In this document: positions 41,949 to 50,866 of the stretch, one piece after another
Layout: each line of letters opens with the position of its first letter
Position numbering within the stretch: position 1 is the first letter of the stretch
Source: Lichenicoccus sp963693035
GTDB lineage: Bacteria > Pseudomonadota > Alphaproteobacteria > Acetobacterales > Acetobacteraceae
Length of the DNA stretch: 64,000 bases
Assembly (NCBI GenBank): GCA_963693035.2
Contig: CAXMMQ010000008.1
Location: forward strand, 372,001 to 436,000
Reading direction: 5' to 3'
Made by a program: the position numbers and the translations under genes
The notes under the pieces: generated by a model
The model's database searches: none
What the model was told of the DNA's origin: nothing
The model's input: only the letters and a program-made list of their open reading frames with translations

Positions 41949-43004
41949 TCAGACGCCCAGCAGCTGCGCGAACGCCAGTGGGTAGCGGATTATAGCCCCC
42001 CACGTGCCGGCCGTGCGCTTCTGCTCGTAGGACGAGAGCATGCGGACGACCTGGTGATCGCGCATCTTCTCGTTGAATGCGCAGTAGCCGGTGGCCTGGC
42101 CGCCAAACTGCTTGGCAATCAGCTGCACGACGTTGCCGCTCGTGGTCGCATAGCGGGGATCGACCACGAACTCCATGTTCGGGAAGCTCTCCTTGATGAA
42201 CGCTCGGATGGTGATGCCGAAGCTGTTCACTGCGGTCAGAGCACCGGCCACCGCGTTCGGGTAGACCAGCACCATCGCCGTGTCGGCGTCGATCTCACCG
42301 AACGTGCTGGCCGCCAGCTGAGTGTAGAGGGTCTGGATGTCGGTGTAGATCTCCGACGCCTGGGCGACGACGGCACCGTTGTTGACCCACTTGACGCCAC
42401 CGTAGGCCTTGGTCGACGGCGTCAGCGCCGCCGGCAGCGACGGGTCGTTCAGGATGCCGTAGTTCTGCAGTCCGGCAACGCCGAAGTGGTACGTGTAGTC
42501 CAGGAACTTGTCGAGCGTCTTGGCGGCGGAGATGTTCTTCTCGGACACCATGTTCAGACGCGCGGCACCGGCCCGGTCGACCTCCAGGTCGCCATATTGG
42601 ATGACGGTTTGGAACAGGTAGGCCTGGCGCTGCTCGAACTGGAAGTTCGCGTCCGACACGCCCAGCGTGTTGCGATCGCCGTAGGACGACACCTCGCCGA
42701 CGTTCTCGATGACCGAGAAGAACGCCGTCTGGTCGACCCAGGTGCCCTTCTTCTCCTCGCCGAGAATCGAGGCGCCCTTGTTCGGCGCCTGCAGGATGCG
42801 GACGACCTCGGGATCGATCAGGGTGGTGAAGTAGGACGGGATGGAGGCGTTCGGGTTGGTGACCAGCGTCGGCTGCGCGTCCATTGCCGCCTGGAAGTTC
42901 TTCTTGAACTGGGGTTCCAGCCAGCCGGATGACTGCGTGAGGTGGATACCCCACTCGTCGGCAAGCACCGCGGCGTCGGCCACGAAGTCCGAATTTATAT
43001 GCAT
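41949..43004 (-). CDS. Major capsid protein (DUF2184 type)
   Basis: 351 residues from ATG 43004 (MHINSDFVADAAVLADEWGI), which has AAGGAA upstream; the open frame to 43082 is not protein-like. Features: ASIPSYFTTLIDPEVVRILQ, GTWVDQTAFFSVIENVGEVS, YGDRNTLGVSDANFQFEQRQ. These are DUF2184 capsid motifs of HK97-fold major capsids in myoviruses. Confidence 0.85.
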   Translation of the reverse strand: MHINSDFVADAAVLADEWGIHLTQSSGWLEPQFKKNFQAAMDAQPTLVTNPNASIPSYFTTLIDPEVVRILQAPNKGASILGEEKKGTWVDQTAFFSVIENVGEVSSYGDRNTLGVSDANFQFEQRQAYLFQTVIQYGDLEVDRAGAARLNMVSEKNISAAKTLDKFLDYTYHFGVAGLQNYGILNDPSLPAALTPSTKAYGGVKWVNNGAVVAQASEIYTDIQTLYTQLAASTFGEIDADTAMVLVYPNAVAGALTAVNSFGITIRAFIKESFPNMEFVVDPRYATTSGNVVQLIAKQFGGQATGYCAFNEKMRDHQVVRMLSSYEQKRTAGTWGAIIRYPLAFAQLLGV

Positions 43005-43015
43005 CTCGCGGTTCC

Positions 43016-43519
43016 TTAGCCGAGGGGAGTGTTGGACATCTTGATCAGTTCGCCGACAGCGCCAGCCGACATGGCAATCCACTTCGTCTCGATGGCGCCG
43101 GTGACCGTGCTCCCGGTGGCCGCGAAGCTGATAGTGCCGTTGGTAAGGTTGGCGAATGCCTTCAGGCCGATCGTAACGGCGGCGGTACCGGCGTTCTTGA
43201 CCCAGAAATCGCCGCCGTTGAACAGCTCACCGACCCCGAAGCCGGCCGGGATCGTCATGCCGACGTCCGACAGGTAGGTCGTGTTCAAGCCCTCGGTGGT
43301 GGTCCGCGCGAGGAAGCCGGTGGGAACGCCGGTCCCGGTGTTGCTCAGCAGCGTTCCGGTCGCTGTGTCTGCCCAGCAGAACAGGCCGATCGTGACGCCG
43401 TTGGCACCGGCGACGAAACCGCCGGGCACGCTGGGCACGCTGTGACGGGGATTGAGGGACGCAAAGTCACCCGGAACGCCCGGGGCCTGCGTAACATTCA
43501 TGGTGGTCTGGAAGGCCAT
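43016..43519 (-). CDS. Head decoration/cement-like protein
   Basis: 167 residues: MAFQTTMNVTQAPGVPGDFA, LNPRHSVPSVPGGFVAGANG, then TIGLFCWADTATGTLLSNTG. This is the small structural protein family between the protease/scaffold and the capsid in such phages, similar to cement proteins that stabilise the head lattice. Confidence 0.75.
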   Translation of the reverse strand: MAFQTTMNVTQAPGVPGDFASLNPRHSVPSVPGGFVAGANGVTIGLFCWADTATGTLLSNTGTGVPTGFLARTTTEGLNTTYLSDVGMTIPAGFGVGELFNGGDFWVKNAGTAAVTIGLKAFANLTNGTISFAATGSTVTGAIETKWIAMSAGAVGELIKMSNTPLG

Positions 43520-43531
43520 GGTGCAGGCTCC

Positions 43532-44365
43532 TTAGCGCGACAGGCGGTTGGCGTTGGGAAAGCGCTCGGCAAAGCTCGTCCGACGCGCCGCGTCCTGCGC
43601 TACCGAGATGCGCTGCATCGGCGCATCGGCGCGCGGCAGCAGCTTGACCAGCGCCGGATAGGCGCTCGCATGGACGTCCTTGGTGTCCACGCCGGCGGCG
43701 TCGAGCGCGAACTTGTAGATCGCGTCCGCGCTGTCCATGCCCATGGTGTTGACCTCGCCGACACGGTCACGCACCGCGGCGCGCGCGGTGTCGATGGCCT
43801 GCAGGCGCGCGATTGTCGCCGCCTCAGTCTTGCGCGCGGTTTCCGCCAGCATCGCGTCCATCGCCGCCTTGGTGATGGCGGGCTCCGGCTTGTCGGCATC
43901 GGTTGCCGCGGGGGGGACATCCGGCGGCGGAGCGCCTTCGCCCTTGAGCGCCTTTTCGACCATGGCCAGGACATCGTCGGGCACCTTGCCCTTCAGGCGC
44001 GCCATCACCGCATCGTCGTCAGTATCGGCGTCCTCGGTCGTCTTGATTGGGAGCGCCGTGTTCACGTCGTCGGGCATGTCGTCCACCACATCATCCAATT
44101 GGTCGAGCATTTCGACGACGTCCTCGAGCGAGGCGTCTTTGGCGAGCTTGCCCTTACACGCGACAGCGAGCCGCTCGGCAATTTTCGGCTTCTGGTCCTG
44201 CCAGTTTGTCTTGGTGACCCCAGATATTACCGGCCGCAAATTGATTGCGGCGTCGTTCGCCACGCGGGGGCCGATGCCAGCGCGCAAGGCCGCCTCAAGA
44301 GCGGCCTGAGTAGCGTTCTTCTTTGCCATCGAGCTCTCCTGATGGGCGGTGAAAAGGGTAGTCAT
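43532..44365 (-). CDS. Scaffold-like C-terminal partner of the DUF2213 protease
   Basis: 277 residues (an ATG at 44329, MAKKNATQAALEAALRAG, is the likelier start). The region GITKTNWQDQKPKIAERLAV-like sequence (SGVTKTNWQDQKPKIAERLA) is often fused to the C-terminus of DUF2213 proteins in other phages. The rest is acidic and helical (MLDQLDDVVDDMPDDVN), as in scaffolds. ATGA overlap with the protease gene. Confidence 0.65.
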   Translation of the reverse strand: MTTLFTAHQESSMAKKNATQAALEAALRAGIGPRVANDAAINLRPVISGVTKTNWQDQKPKIAERLAVACKGKLAKDASLEDVVEMLDQLDDVVDDMPDDVNTALPIKTTEDADTDDDAVMARLKGKVPDDVLAMVEKALKGEGAPPPDVPPAATDADKPEPAITKAAMDAMLAETARKTEAATIARLQAIDTARAAVRDRVGEVNTMGMDSADAIYKFALDAAGVDTKDVHASAYPALVKLLPRADAPMQRISVAQDAARRTSFAERFPNANRLSR

Positions 44366-45405
44366 GCGTTGCGTGCTTTTGTGCTTGCCACGGTGGCATT
44401 TCTGGTCGCCTTGAAAGCAGCATCCGACTTGCTTCCAGCATCTGCTTCGCTCGAAGCATGTGCCGATGCCGCTGAGTAGTGCGCGGATGCAGCAGCTTTA
44501 TGCGACTTCTCCGCTGATTGGCTGGCTCTAGCACCGGCTGAACCGGGCTCGCTCCGACTGGCTGCTGTCGCGTGTGACGCTGCCTGTTTTACGTGGCTAG
44601 CTGCAGCGGTTGCGTGTTGACGCGCCTTATCACTGCCACTAGACCGCTCCTCGCCGATGCCCGGAGCTACGCGGCCGCCGCCGCCACCACTACTGAACTT
44701 GCCGCTCTGATCTCGCTGTTCTGCGTCGCTTGCAAATCGGCGATCCCAGCCGCAGTAGAGCTTGCCTGGACGTGACCAAGGTGAGTTCGTCATGTTCGTC
44801 CGAGACTCCGGAAGCGGCAGCGCGGCGTCGCCGACGACGACGTCGTTGCCGGCGCGGCCGAGCTCGACCAGGGCAACGTGGTTGCCGCGGATGTTGCGCA
44901 TGACGCCGTCGTAGTGAGCGCCTTCGTAATCGCCGGGCGTCATGTCGGCGTCGTAGCGGTAGCTGCTGGACAGCTCTTTCTGCTCGCCGGTCTCAATGCC
45001 GGCGATTGAAGCCGCATCCCAGACGACAAGCTCGGCCTTCAGGTAGGGCGCGTCCCAGACCACGTTGTGAACGCTGCCTACAGTCAGGTCGTGGTCGTGG
45101 TCGGACGCCGTCTGCGGCTTGTGGACGTTGAGCAACTGCTTGCCGTGAAAGGAGGCGGCGGCGCGCTCCAGTTCCTCAGGGTCGCGCAGCAGCTGGTAGA
45201 TACGCCCGGGTTCCAGGCCGAGTGCATTGGCGTTTGGAATCTCAGAGCCGAGATAGCCGCAGATATTGGCCTTCGAGATCGGCGCGCTGCTGACGTGCAG
45301 GTGGCCGTCCTGGTCGATGCGGCGCGTGCTGGCGACCCGGTCGAAGGCAAGCCGGTCCTGCGGCATAACGCCCGCGGCGCGATCCTGAGCGAGTATGCCT
45401 GTCAT
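44362..45405 (-). CDS. DUF2213 prohead protease-like protein
   Basis: 347 residues. RLAFDRVASTRRIDQDGHLH, PISKANICGYLGSEIPNANA, GLEPGRIYQLLRDPEELERA match the DUF2213 family; SVHNVVWDAPYLKAELVVWD and ELSSSYRYDADM are core strands with the likely catalytic Ser-Ser. From residue 205 a Ser/Ala/His-rich extension (QHATAAASHVKQAASHATAA) replaces the usual C-terminus, which is here the separate gene at 43532. Confidence 0.75.
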   Translation of the reverse strand: MTGILAQDRAAGVMPQDRLAFDRVASTRRIDQDGHLHVSSAPISKANICGYLGSEIPNANALGLEPGRIYQLLRDPEELERAAASFHGKQLLNVHKPQTASDHDHDLTVGSVHNVVWDAPYLKAELVVWDAASIAGIETGEQKELSSSYRYDADMTPGDYEGAHYDGVMRNIRGNHVALVELGRAGNDVVVGDAALPLPESRTNMTNSPWSRPGKLYCGWDRRFASDAEQRDQSGKFSSGGGGGRVAPGIGEERSSGSDKARQHATAAASHVKQAASHATAASRSEPGSAGARASQSAEKSHKAAASAHYSAASAHASSEADAGSKSDAAFKATRNATVASTKARNA

Positions 45406-45432
45406 GGTGTGGTCCAGCCTTGGCAGCCCGAG

Positions 45433-46344
45433 CTAGGCGGCGCGCTTCCCGGCTCGGGCTGCCGACCGCCCGGCCGCTGCGTCGAGCTCGTCGTCCTTGC
45501 CGCGGTAGGCGGTGTGCACGAGCCCCTTGGGGCTGTAGAAGACGCCCGGGATCACCGGCCTGCTCACGCAGCGGCAGTTGATCTCGGTGCCGGGCCAAAT
45601 CCACTTGCCCTCAAGGTAGGCGCCCTTCGTGACGTCGTAGCGCAGGTGGTCACGACCGGCCTTGACGTGTTCGGGTCGCGGATGCTTGCCGCCGGCGCTG
45701 TGCACCCACTCCGCCTCCGTCAGCCCCATCTCCTGCTGCCGTGCGCGGGTGACGGTGGCCGTCGCGGCATTCACCTGCTGCCGCGCGATCAATGTGGCGC
45801 GGTCTCGGGTGACGTCGTGCCTTTCGCGTAGCTCAGTCACCAGCGAGCTCAGGTCACGACCGGCCTGGACGCTACGCATCACCGCGCCCTCGACCGCGTG
45901 CATGTGCTGCTGCGGGATGGAGCGGATCAGGCTGACGTTCTGGGCGATTGACGCCTGCAGGATGTCGTTGACGGTCTTGGTGAGCTTGAACTCGACAGTA
46001 AAGCCGGCCTTCTTGAGGCTGCTGCGCAGGGCGGCGTCGGAACGCCTGGCGGTCTCGGTGGCGTAGTGGGCGCCCAGGTTCTGAGCGAGGCCGTCGAAGC
46101 GCTTCTGCCAGCGCCGGGCGAGCCGTCGCATCAGCTGGCGCAGCACCATGGCCGGGCTGCGGTCCTGGGCAATCTCTGGCTGGTTGGCCCGGTAGGCGGC
46201 GGTGACCCAGTAGTCGATGGAGTTGGCCATCTCGTCGATCAGGGCCAGCATCCGACGCCGAAAGTTGGCCTCGAGCCCGGCATTGGGCCGGACAGGCGGA
46301 AGTAACGTGTCCTTACCGTTGCGAGATGTTATATTCGTTGTCAA
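45433..46344 (-). CDS. MuF-like head morphogenesis protein
   Basis: 303 residues if started at TTG 46344. The middle (KKAGFTVEFKLTKTVNDILQ, DVTRDRATLIARQQVNAATA) and NCRCVSRPVI near the end are the SPP1 gp7/MuF signature. The start is unclear: no ATG occurs until the tenth codon of the helical part, and the open frame continues upstream through the promoter of the plus-strand moron. The 5' end may have been cut when the moron entered. Confidence 0.7.
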   Translation of the reverse strand: MTTNITSRNGKDTLLPPVRPNAGLEANFRRRMLALIDEMANSIDYWVTAAYRANQPEIAQDRSPAMVLRQLMRRLARRWQKRFDGLAQNLGAHYATETARRSDAALRSSLKKAGFTVEFKLTKTVNDILQASIAQNVSLIRSIPQQHMHAVEGAVMRSVQAGRDLSSLVTELRERHDVTRDRATLIARQQVNAATATVTRARQQEMGLTEAEWVHSAGGKHPRPEHVKAGRDHLRYDVTKGAYLEGKWIWPGTEINCRCVSRPVIPGVFYSPKGLVHTAYRGKDDELDAAAGRSAARAGKRAA

Positions 46345-46367
46345 TTCGACTCGGTCCCGTCTATCTG
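46338..46367 (+). promoter_or_regulatory. Candidate promoter of the secreted moron
   Basis: TTGTCA at 46338-46343 and TATCTG at 46362-46367 with an 18-bp gap. An inverted repeat TCTGCCG (46364-46370) / CGGCAGA (46385-46391) overlaps and follows the -10, a candidate operator. Confidence 0.45.
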
Positions 46368-46406
46368 CCGAGATTGCCGGACTCCGGCAGATTGAGGACG
46401 ATAAGT

Positions 46407-46880
46407 ATGAGACTGCTGCTGACTGCCGTTGCCGCCACCTGCGCGGGGCTGCTCCCAATTGCCACACCCGTCGCGAAGGCAGGCGGGATGTTTTCGGCGC
46501 CCGAGTACCTTTCCGATGCCATGAAGGCTCCTGGGCCGTGGCGCAGCGTGCTGAGCGAGCTATTTAACGACGACCATCCCGCGCCTGTATGGTTTAATCA
46601 GTGTGCTACAACTGTTCACGACTGCGGTTTAGAAACCGAAGTCAAGATGGTGGTCATCGACGGCAAGGTCTTTCTGCGTTACGATCAATCTAAGAATCAT
46701 GAGGCCACTGAGCACATGATGACCATTGTCTTTACTACGGACGGCGAAACTGCCTGGGCTGACTACAGCTCTACCGACCACGTCCTACATCATTCAGTCC
46801 TATCTCTTTACGGCGACGAGGGCGACCAGGATCATATGATCGACAAGGTCACCAACCTAGTAACCGCAGACTACGATTAA
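46407..46880 (+). CDS. Secreted protein moron
   Basis: 157 residues from ATG 46407 with GAGGA upstream. MRLLLTAVAATCAGLLPIAT then PVAKAGG is a signal peptide. The mature protein (VWFNQCATTVHDCGLETEVK, KVFLRYDQSKNHEATEHMMT) has two Cys and alternating strands. GC content is visibly lower than in the flanking portal and MuF genes. It is the only plus-strand gene within the head module and ends 4 bp inside the portal stop. I do not recognise the family; lysogenic conversion of the envelope is a fair guess. Confidence 0.7.
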   Translation: MRLLLTAVAATCAGLLPIATPVAKAGGMFSAPEYLSDAMKAPGPWRSVLSELFNDDHPAPVWFNQCATTVHDCGLETEVKMVVIDGKVFLRYDQSKNHEATEHMMTIVFTTDGETAWADYSSTDHVLHHSVLSLYGDEGDQDHMIDKVTNLVTADYD

Positions 46881-48454
46881 GCCGCCGCCTGCCGTTCCAT
46901 CGCCTCCGCCGGGTCGGTCGCCTCGCCCGGCTCCTCGTGCTCCTGGAACCCGGTCAGCATGTCCGGCTCCGGCCCCGCTGGTGGCGTCGGCGGCGGCCCG
47001 CTGAGGTCGATACCGGCGTAGGGGCTTTCTTCGTCGCCTGCCACCGCCATGCGGACATCTTCGGCGTCCAGAACGCCATGGTCCAGATAGACCGCGTGCG
47101 TGTCGGCCTTCATCTTCTGGACGGCGGCTTCCTTCTCGCTGTCGAGCTGCCAAAGCGGCTCGAACTTAAACCGGATGCTCTCGTCGATCGTCCCGAACAG
47201 GCTCAGCTGCACGATCTTCAGCACCCGCTCCAGGTTGGTGCGGAACAGGTGCTCCTGCTGGCTGTGAATGCTGTCGTAGAAGGTTCGTAGCTCACCCTCG
47301 GACGAGGCATTCAGCCCGGCTGGTGAAATGCCTAGCAGCACGATCAGCGGGATACCGCAGACTGAAGCCATATGCTCCTGGGCTTGCGCCTGGAGTTGGT
47401 CGAGCCCGCTCAGCGGCGTCGAGATGTTGAAGAATTCCTCCGCCGGCGCTGCGTCGCCACTGCCCTTGTCGAGCAGCATCAGGCCGCGGTTGTTGCGGGT
47501 TGCGTTGAACAGCTCGGCGCGCATCTGCAGCGCCTCGGCTCCTCCACCCTGCAGCACCACGCTCATGTCGGTCTTGATTCCCGAAACACTGAACGAGGCG
47601 ATCAGGTCGGTCACCGCCTGCCGGGTGCGCAACCAGTTGTCGACGTAGGGCTTGGCCAGCTGGCTCATGCTCAGCCCGCTGAAGTTGTAGGCCGGCTTGA
47701 GCAGGTCGGGCAGCTCGCGGCCGACGAATGTCAACATGCGGCTGGCGTGAATCTGCCGTCCGAACACAAACCAGGCGCGCGGCTTGTAGTAGTCGCCACT
47801 CAGCGGATCGATCGCGTTATAGCCGGTCGGGTAGGTCCAAACCGGCTCGACCGGACGGAGCCCCTTCAACGCGCCAACGCCGATCTTGCGGGCATCGATG
47901 GTCAGCGGCGTGGTCTGCTCGGTCGCATTGTCGGTCGTGCCGACGTCGATGAAGATCTGTCCGCGGCCGAAGAAGCCGTCCATTGCGGCGGCTTGCCGGA
48001 AGGCGTCGCGCACGTGCAGCCGGTGCAGCGCCTCCTCGATCTGCTCGATCTGCTCGGTCTTGTCCTCGTCGCCCTTCGCCGTGATCTTGATCCAGCGCCG
48101 CGTCATCTCGCGTGCGATGATCTCGCTAATCCGGCGATACTCAGGGCGCTGTGCAAGCTCGGCCAGGTAGGGGTAGCCGAGCCAATGCAGACCCTCGCCA
48201 CCGCCTATCAAGCCGCCATTGCCCGCGTAGCCATAGGCTGAGCCCAGCGCGTCGTCCTGCGCCATCGTGGCCGCGCCCTTCGGCACCACGCCCGGCGGCG
48301 GCTCTGGAAAGCGGAACGGGTTCACGGGTGCCTGCTTGGCGCGTGCGGCCGCAACCGTTTCGGGCGCGATCTTCATGGCCGGCCGGGCTGCGGCGACCGA
48401 AAGCGCTGGCTCGATACGGGGCTGCGGGCCGATCGCTGGCCGGAATGGCCACAT
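46877..48454 (-). CDS. Portal protein (DUF1073 family)
   Basis: 525 residues. YAGNGGLIGGGEGLHWLGYP, LAELAQRPEYRRISEIIARE and MTRRWIKI near the N-terminus, then GRGQIFIDVGTTDNATEQTT and PAYNFSGLSMSQLAKPYVDN are DUF1073 portal motifs. The C-terminus is acidic and Pro-rich. It forms the dodecameric DNA gate of the head. It overlaps the terminase stop by one base. Confidence 0.85.
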   Translation of the reverse strand: MWPFRPAIGPQPRIEPALSVAAARPAMKIAPETVAAARAKQAPVNPFRFPEPPPGVVPKGAATMAQDDALGSAYGYAGNGGLIGGGEGLHWLGYPYLAELAQRPEYRRISEIIAREMTRRWIKITAKGDEDKTEQIEQIEEALHRLHVRDAFRQAAAMDGFFGRGQIFIDVGTTDNATEQTTPLTIDARKIGVGALKGLRPVEPVWTYPTGYNAIDPLSGDYYKPRAWFVFGRQIHASRMLTFVGRELPDLLKPAYNFSGLSMSQLAKPYVDNWLRTRQAVTDLIASFSVSGIKTDMSVVLQGGGAEALQMRAELFNATRNNRGLMLLDKGSGDAAPAEEFFNISTPLSGLDQLQAQAQEHMASVCGIPLIVLLGISPAGLNASSEGELRTFYDSIHSQQEHLFRTNLERVLKIVQLSLFGTIDESIRFKFEPLWQLDSEKEAAVQKMKADTHAVYLDHGVLDAEDVRMAVAGDEESPYAGIDLSGPPPTPPAGPEPDMLTGFQEHEEPGEATDPAEAMERQAAA

Positions 48455-49680
48455 CAGCGTCGATTGGCCCAGGCCAACGCCTCGGGACTGATGCGCATGG
48501 CCGGCCGCTTGTTACGAATGATGCCGTCCAGGGCATACCGAACGGCGTCGATCCCGTGGTTCCAGGCATCGACGATGACCGGCAGGATGTCGCTGGTGAG
48601 GCGATCGACCTTGTAGGAATACATCCGGAACTCCTTGGCGATCTGCTCACACCTCGGATGCACCCGGATGGCCCTAAAGCTCTTGAGCCGCTCCACACCG
48701 TCCTCGACCGACCCCGGCCACTTGTCGGCGGCCGAGATCTTGAAGCCGAACCGGTTGGCCATGTAGCTGATGGTCTCGGGGCGGGCATTATCCGCCTTGA
48801 TCGGCCAGTCCCGAGATCCGGGCACCCGGTCGAACAACGCCGGGATTTGATCCATCTCGACGCCAGTGCCGAACGCCTCATGGTCGATGTGCAGGACCTC
48901 GTCCAGGACGAAGCACCGGATCAGAACGGTCGGATCCTGCGCAAAGCCCCAGTCGGCGCCGAAATGGAAGCGAACTCCCGCCGGCGTCTCGAAATCGACC
49001 ACCTCCAGCCGATTGCGGAAGATAACCGCTTCGCTGATCTTGAGGCACTCGCCGCCCCAGATGTGGTCATAGGCATCTGGATCACGGGCCAGCGTCCGCA
49101 GACGGTCGGCATTCATCTCCGCCGAGAACCAGGGATTGTCCTTCCAGCCGACCTTGCGGACGATGGCTCCCGGATCGCCCTGCAGCGACCGCATGAAAGC
49201 ATGCATCGGCGCTGTCTCGAGATCCGGGTTGTAGCTGAACCACAACTCGGACCCCGTGGCCCGGATCGTAGGCGTCAGAATACCCAAGCTGACCTTGCTG
49301 ATGGTCTGGGCCTCTTCGACCCAGCAGATGTCGATGCTCTCCGTCGACTTGATGCCGTCGATGTTGCGGGCGAGGCCCTTGAAGAGGAACTCACTGCCGG
49401 TTATCGCGCAGGTGATCGTGGTGTCCTGGACTTTGAACCAGGCGCTTAGGCCAAGGGCGTCGATCTGATCCGCCAGGAGCTTCTTGACGCTGTCCTGCAT
49501 CGAGTTCTGATATTCGCGGCAGCACAGGATCCGAAGCCGACTGGTATAGGCCAGCGCAATCAGTGCCCGGGCCATCGCCCAGGACTTGCCGCTGCCACGG
49601 CCTCCGTAGAAGATCTTGTAGCGGCGCGGCTCGAACAGCGACGCAAAGGCGGCTGGGTTGTCGAGTTGGACTTCACTCAC
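48454..49680 (-). CDS. Terminase large subunit
   Basis: 408 residues. ATPase: Walker A YGGRGSGKSWAMARALIAL, Walker B SIDICWVEEAQ. Nuclease: HFGADWGFAQDPTVLIRC with the first Asp, then HIDHEAFGTGVEMDQI. This is the PBSX-type packaging motor. It overlaps the small subunit by 8 bp. Confidence 0.9.
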   Translation of the reverse strand: MSEVQLDNPAAFASLFEPRRYKIFYGGRGSGKSWAMARALIALAYTSRLRILCCREYQNSMQDSVKKLLADQIDALGLSAWFKVQDTTITCAITGSEFLFKGLARNIDGIKSTESIDICWVEEAQTISKVSLGILTPTIRATGSELWFSYNPDLETAPMHAFMRSLQGDPGAIVRKVGWKDNPWFSAEMNADRLRTLARDPDAYDHIWGGECLKISEAVIFRNRLEVVDFETPAGVRFHFGADWGFAQDPTVLIRCFVLDEVLHIDHEAFGTGVEMDQIPALFDRVPGSRDWPIKADNARPETISYMANRFGFKISAADKWPGSVEDGVERLKSFRAIRVHPRCEQIAKEFRMYSYKVDRLTSDILPVIVDAWNHGIDAVRYALDGIIRNKRPAMRISPEALAWANRR

Positions 49681-50077
49681 CCGAGGGCAGAACCGGATTA
49701 ATGATCAGCGTTGGCGGCGGCAGCGAATTGCCGTCCGCGTCCGCGTGCTTCAGCTGGACACTGTCGCCGAACACCTTGGGCTTGCGGTGAGCGGCCGCCC
49801 ACTTCAGCGTATCGATCTTGACCTTCATCGCCGCGGCATTCGTCGCCGTGACAGTGCGCGCGGCGTCCAGGATCTCGGCCTCGAAGGCGTAGGAGGCGGC
49901 TTCGCGCGCGCGCCCATACTGCGCCCGAAAGTCCTCGTATGCGTCGAGCCAGCGCCGGATCGTAGCCCACGGCGGCATACCCTCGGTCTGGCTGATATCT
50001 CGGATGGTGTGGCCTTCCTCGACCATCTCGACGATGCGGTTGGCAACCCTCGGGCGTGTAGCTCGAAGGTCGGCCAC
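49673..50077 (-). CDS. Terminase small subunit
   Basis: 134 residues. N-terminal HTH (RVANRIVEMVEEGHTIRDIS, QTEGMPPWATIRRWLD) and helical oligomerisation part with DTLKWAAAHRKPKVFGDSVQ, typical of terminase small subunits. It recognises the packaging site. No RBS stronger than average was seen before the ATG at 50077. Confidence 0.8.
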   Translation of the reverse strand: MADLRATRPRVANRIVEMVEEGHTIRDISQTEGMPPWATIRRWLDAYEDFRAQYGRAREAASYAFEAEILDAARTVTATNAAAMKVKIDTLKWAAAHRKPKVFGDSVQLKHADADGNSLPPPTLIINPVLPSGE

Positions 50078-50137
50078 GCTGAGGCGCCAGAACGACCAAT
50101 GCTTGATGCCGATCGGACATCGCTAGGCCCTCAGGCC

Positions 50138-50170
50138 ACGAAAAAGCCCACTCGGCGGGACCGTGTGGGC
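50138..50170 (-). terminator. Intrinsic terminator of the small-gene operon
   Basis: On the minus strand GCCCAC, a 13-nt loop and GTGGGC are followed by TTTTTCG. It lies 80 bp after the gene ending at 50250 and 60 bp before the terminase start, separating middle and late transcription. The remaining bases to 50249 hold nothing else I recognise. Confidence 0.7.
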
Positions 50171-50249
50171 ACAGCATGCGACACTACAGAATCCCGCATA
50201 GGCGAGTGACACTCGATTTGGCAACAGAAATCGTGCGCCGCTACCAGAT

Positions 50250-50435
50250 TTAGCGCCCGGCATCGTTATCCAGCCCGAAATGCTCCACGACGCGGGTCAG
50301 AACGGCGTCAACCTCGCCCATCAGGCGACGCTCGTCGGCCGGTATTCTCCGGCGGGTGATCGGATCGTTGTGGCCGAAGCGGACGGCAATGCCGCTGACC
50401 GGGAGGTTGTCCACCACCAGCAGCGTCAGGATCAC
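50250..50435 (-). CDS. Hypothetical protein (61 aa)
   Basis: MILTLLVVDNLPVSGIAVRF followed by a polar helical end (RRLMGEVDAVLTRVVEHFGL). ATGA overlap with the gene upstream. No known family; last gene before the terminator. Confidence 0.55.
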   Translation of the reverse strand: MILTLLVVDNLPVSGIAVRFGHNDPITRRRIPADERRLMGEVDAVLTRVVEHFGLDNDAGR

Positions 50436-50866
50436 CCGTGCCCGACCGCCAGGATGTCATGCAGCCGACGCAGATTGGTCGCCGCCTGGACCTGCGTCTC
50501 AGTGGCCGGCAACCGATCCCAAAAGGCCCGCGAGCCGCCGTTGGCCTCGCCGTTCTGCCAGCGCGCGCCGAGCTCGGCCTCGCGCAGTTCGGCGTAGCGC
50601 TGGGTGGCTAGGTGCTGAGGCTTGGTGATGGCGCCGCGGTTGAACAGCCGGTCGGAGGCGCTGACGGCCAGCGGCCGCGAGACGGTGCGATTCGGGTCGT
50701 CGACCTCGGGGGCGCGGTGCTCGACGGCCACGTCGCCCCGGCTGTAGCGCAGTTCCAGGCCGTGCTCGGTGACGACGCTGGGCAGCGCCTCGGCAGCCAG
50801 GCGGCCGCGCTTCTTGGCACGACGGGCAGGCTGTATCGGTTTCGTCGCCATCGCGTTCATGCCCAT
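50432..50866 (-). CDS. Hypothetical basic protein (144 aa)
   Basis: Starts MGMNAMATKPIQPARRAKKR; the N-terminus is strongly basic. The middle (SDRLFNRGAITKPQHLATQR, YAELREAELGARWQN) resembles DUF6456-type phage proteins of Alphaproteobacteria suspected of late regulation. The start overlaps the upstream gene by 10 bp. Confidence 0.55.
   Translation of the reverse strand: MGMNAMATKPIQPARRAKKRGRLAAEALPSVVTEHGLELRYSRGDVAVEHRAPEVDDPNRTVSRPLAVSASDRLFNRGAITKPQHLATQRYAELREAELGARWQNGEANGGSRAFWDRLPATETQVQAATNLRRLHDILAVGHG

Noticed and set aside
46877..48454. Anti-CBASS (Acb1) activity for the DUF1073 protein
   Set aside because: The gene has the length, position and motifs of a portal; the name similarity in databases is not evidence of nuclease activity here.
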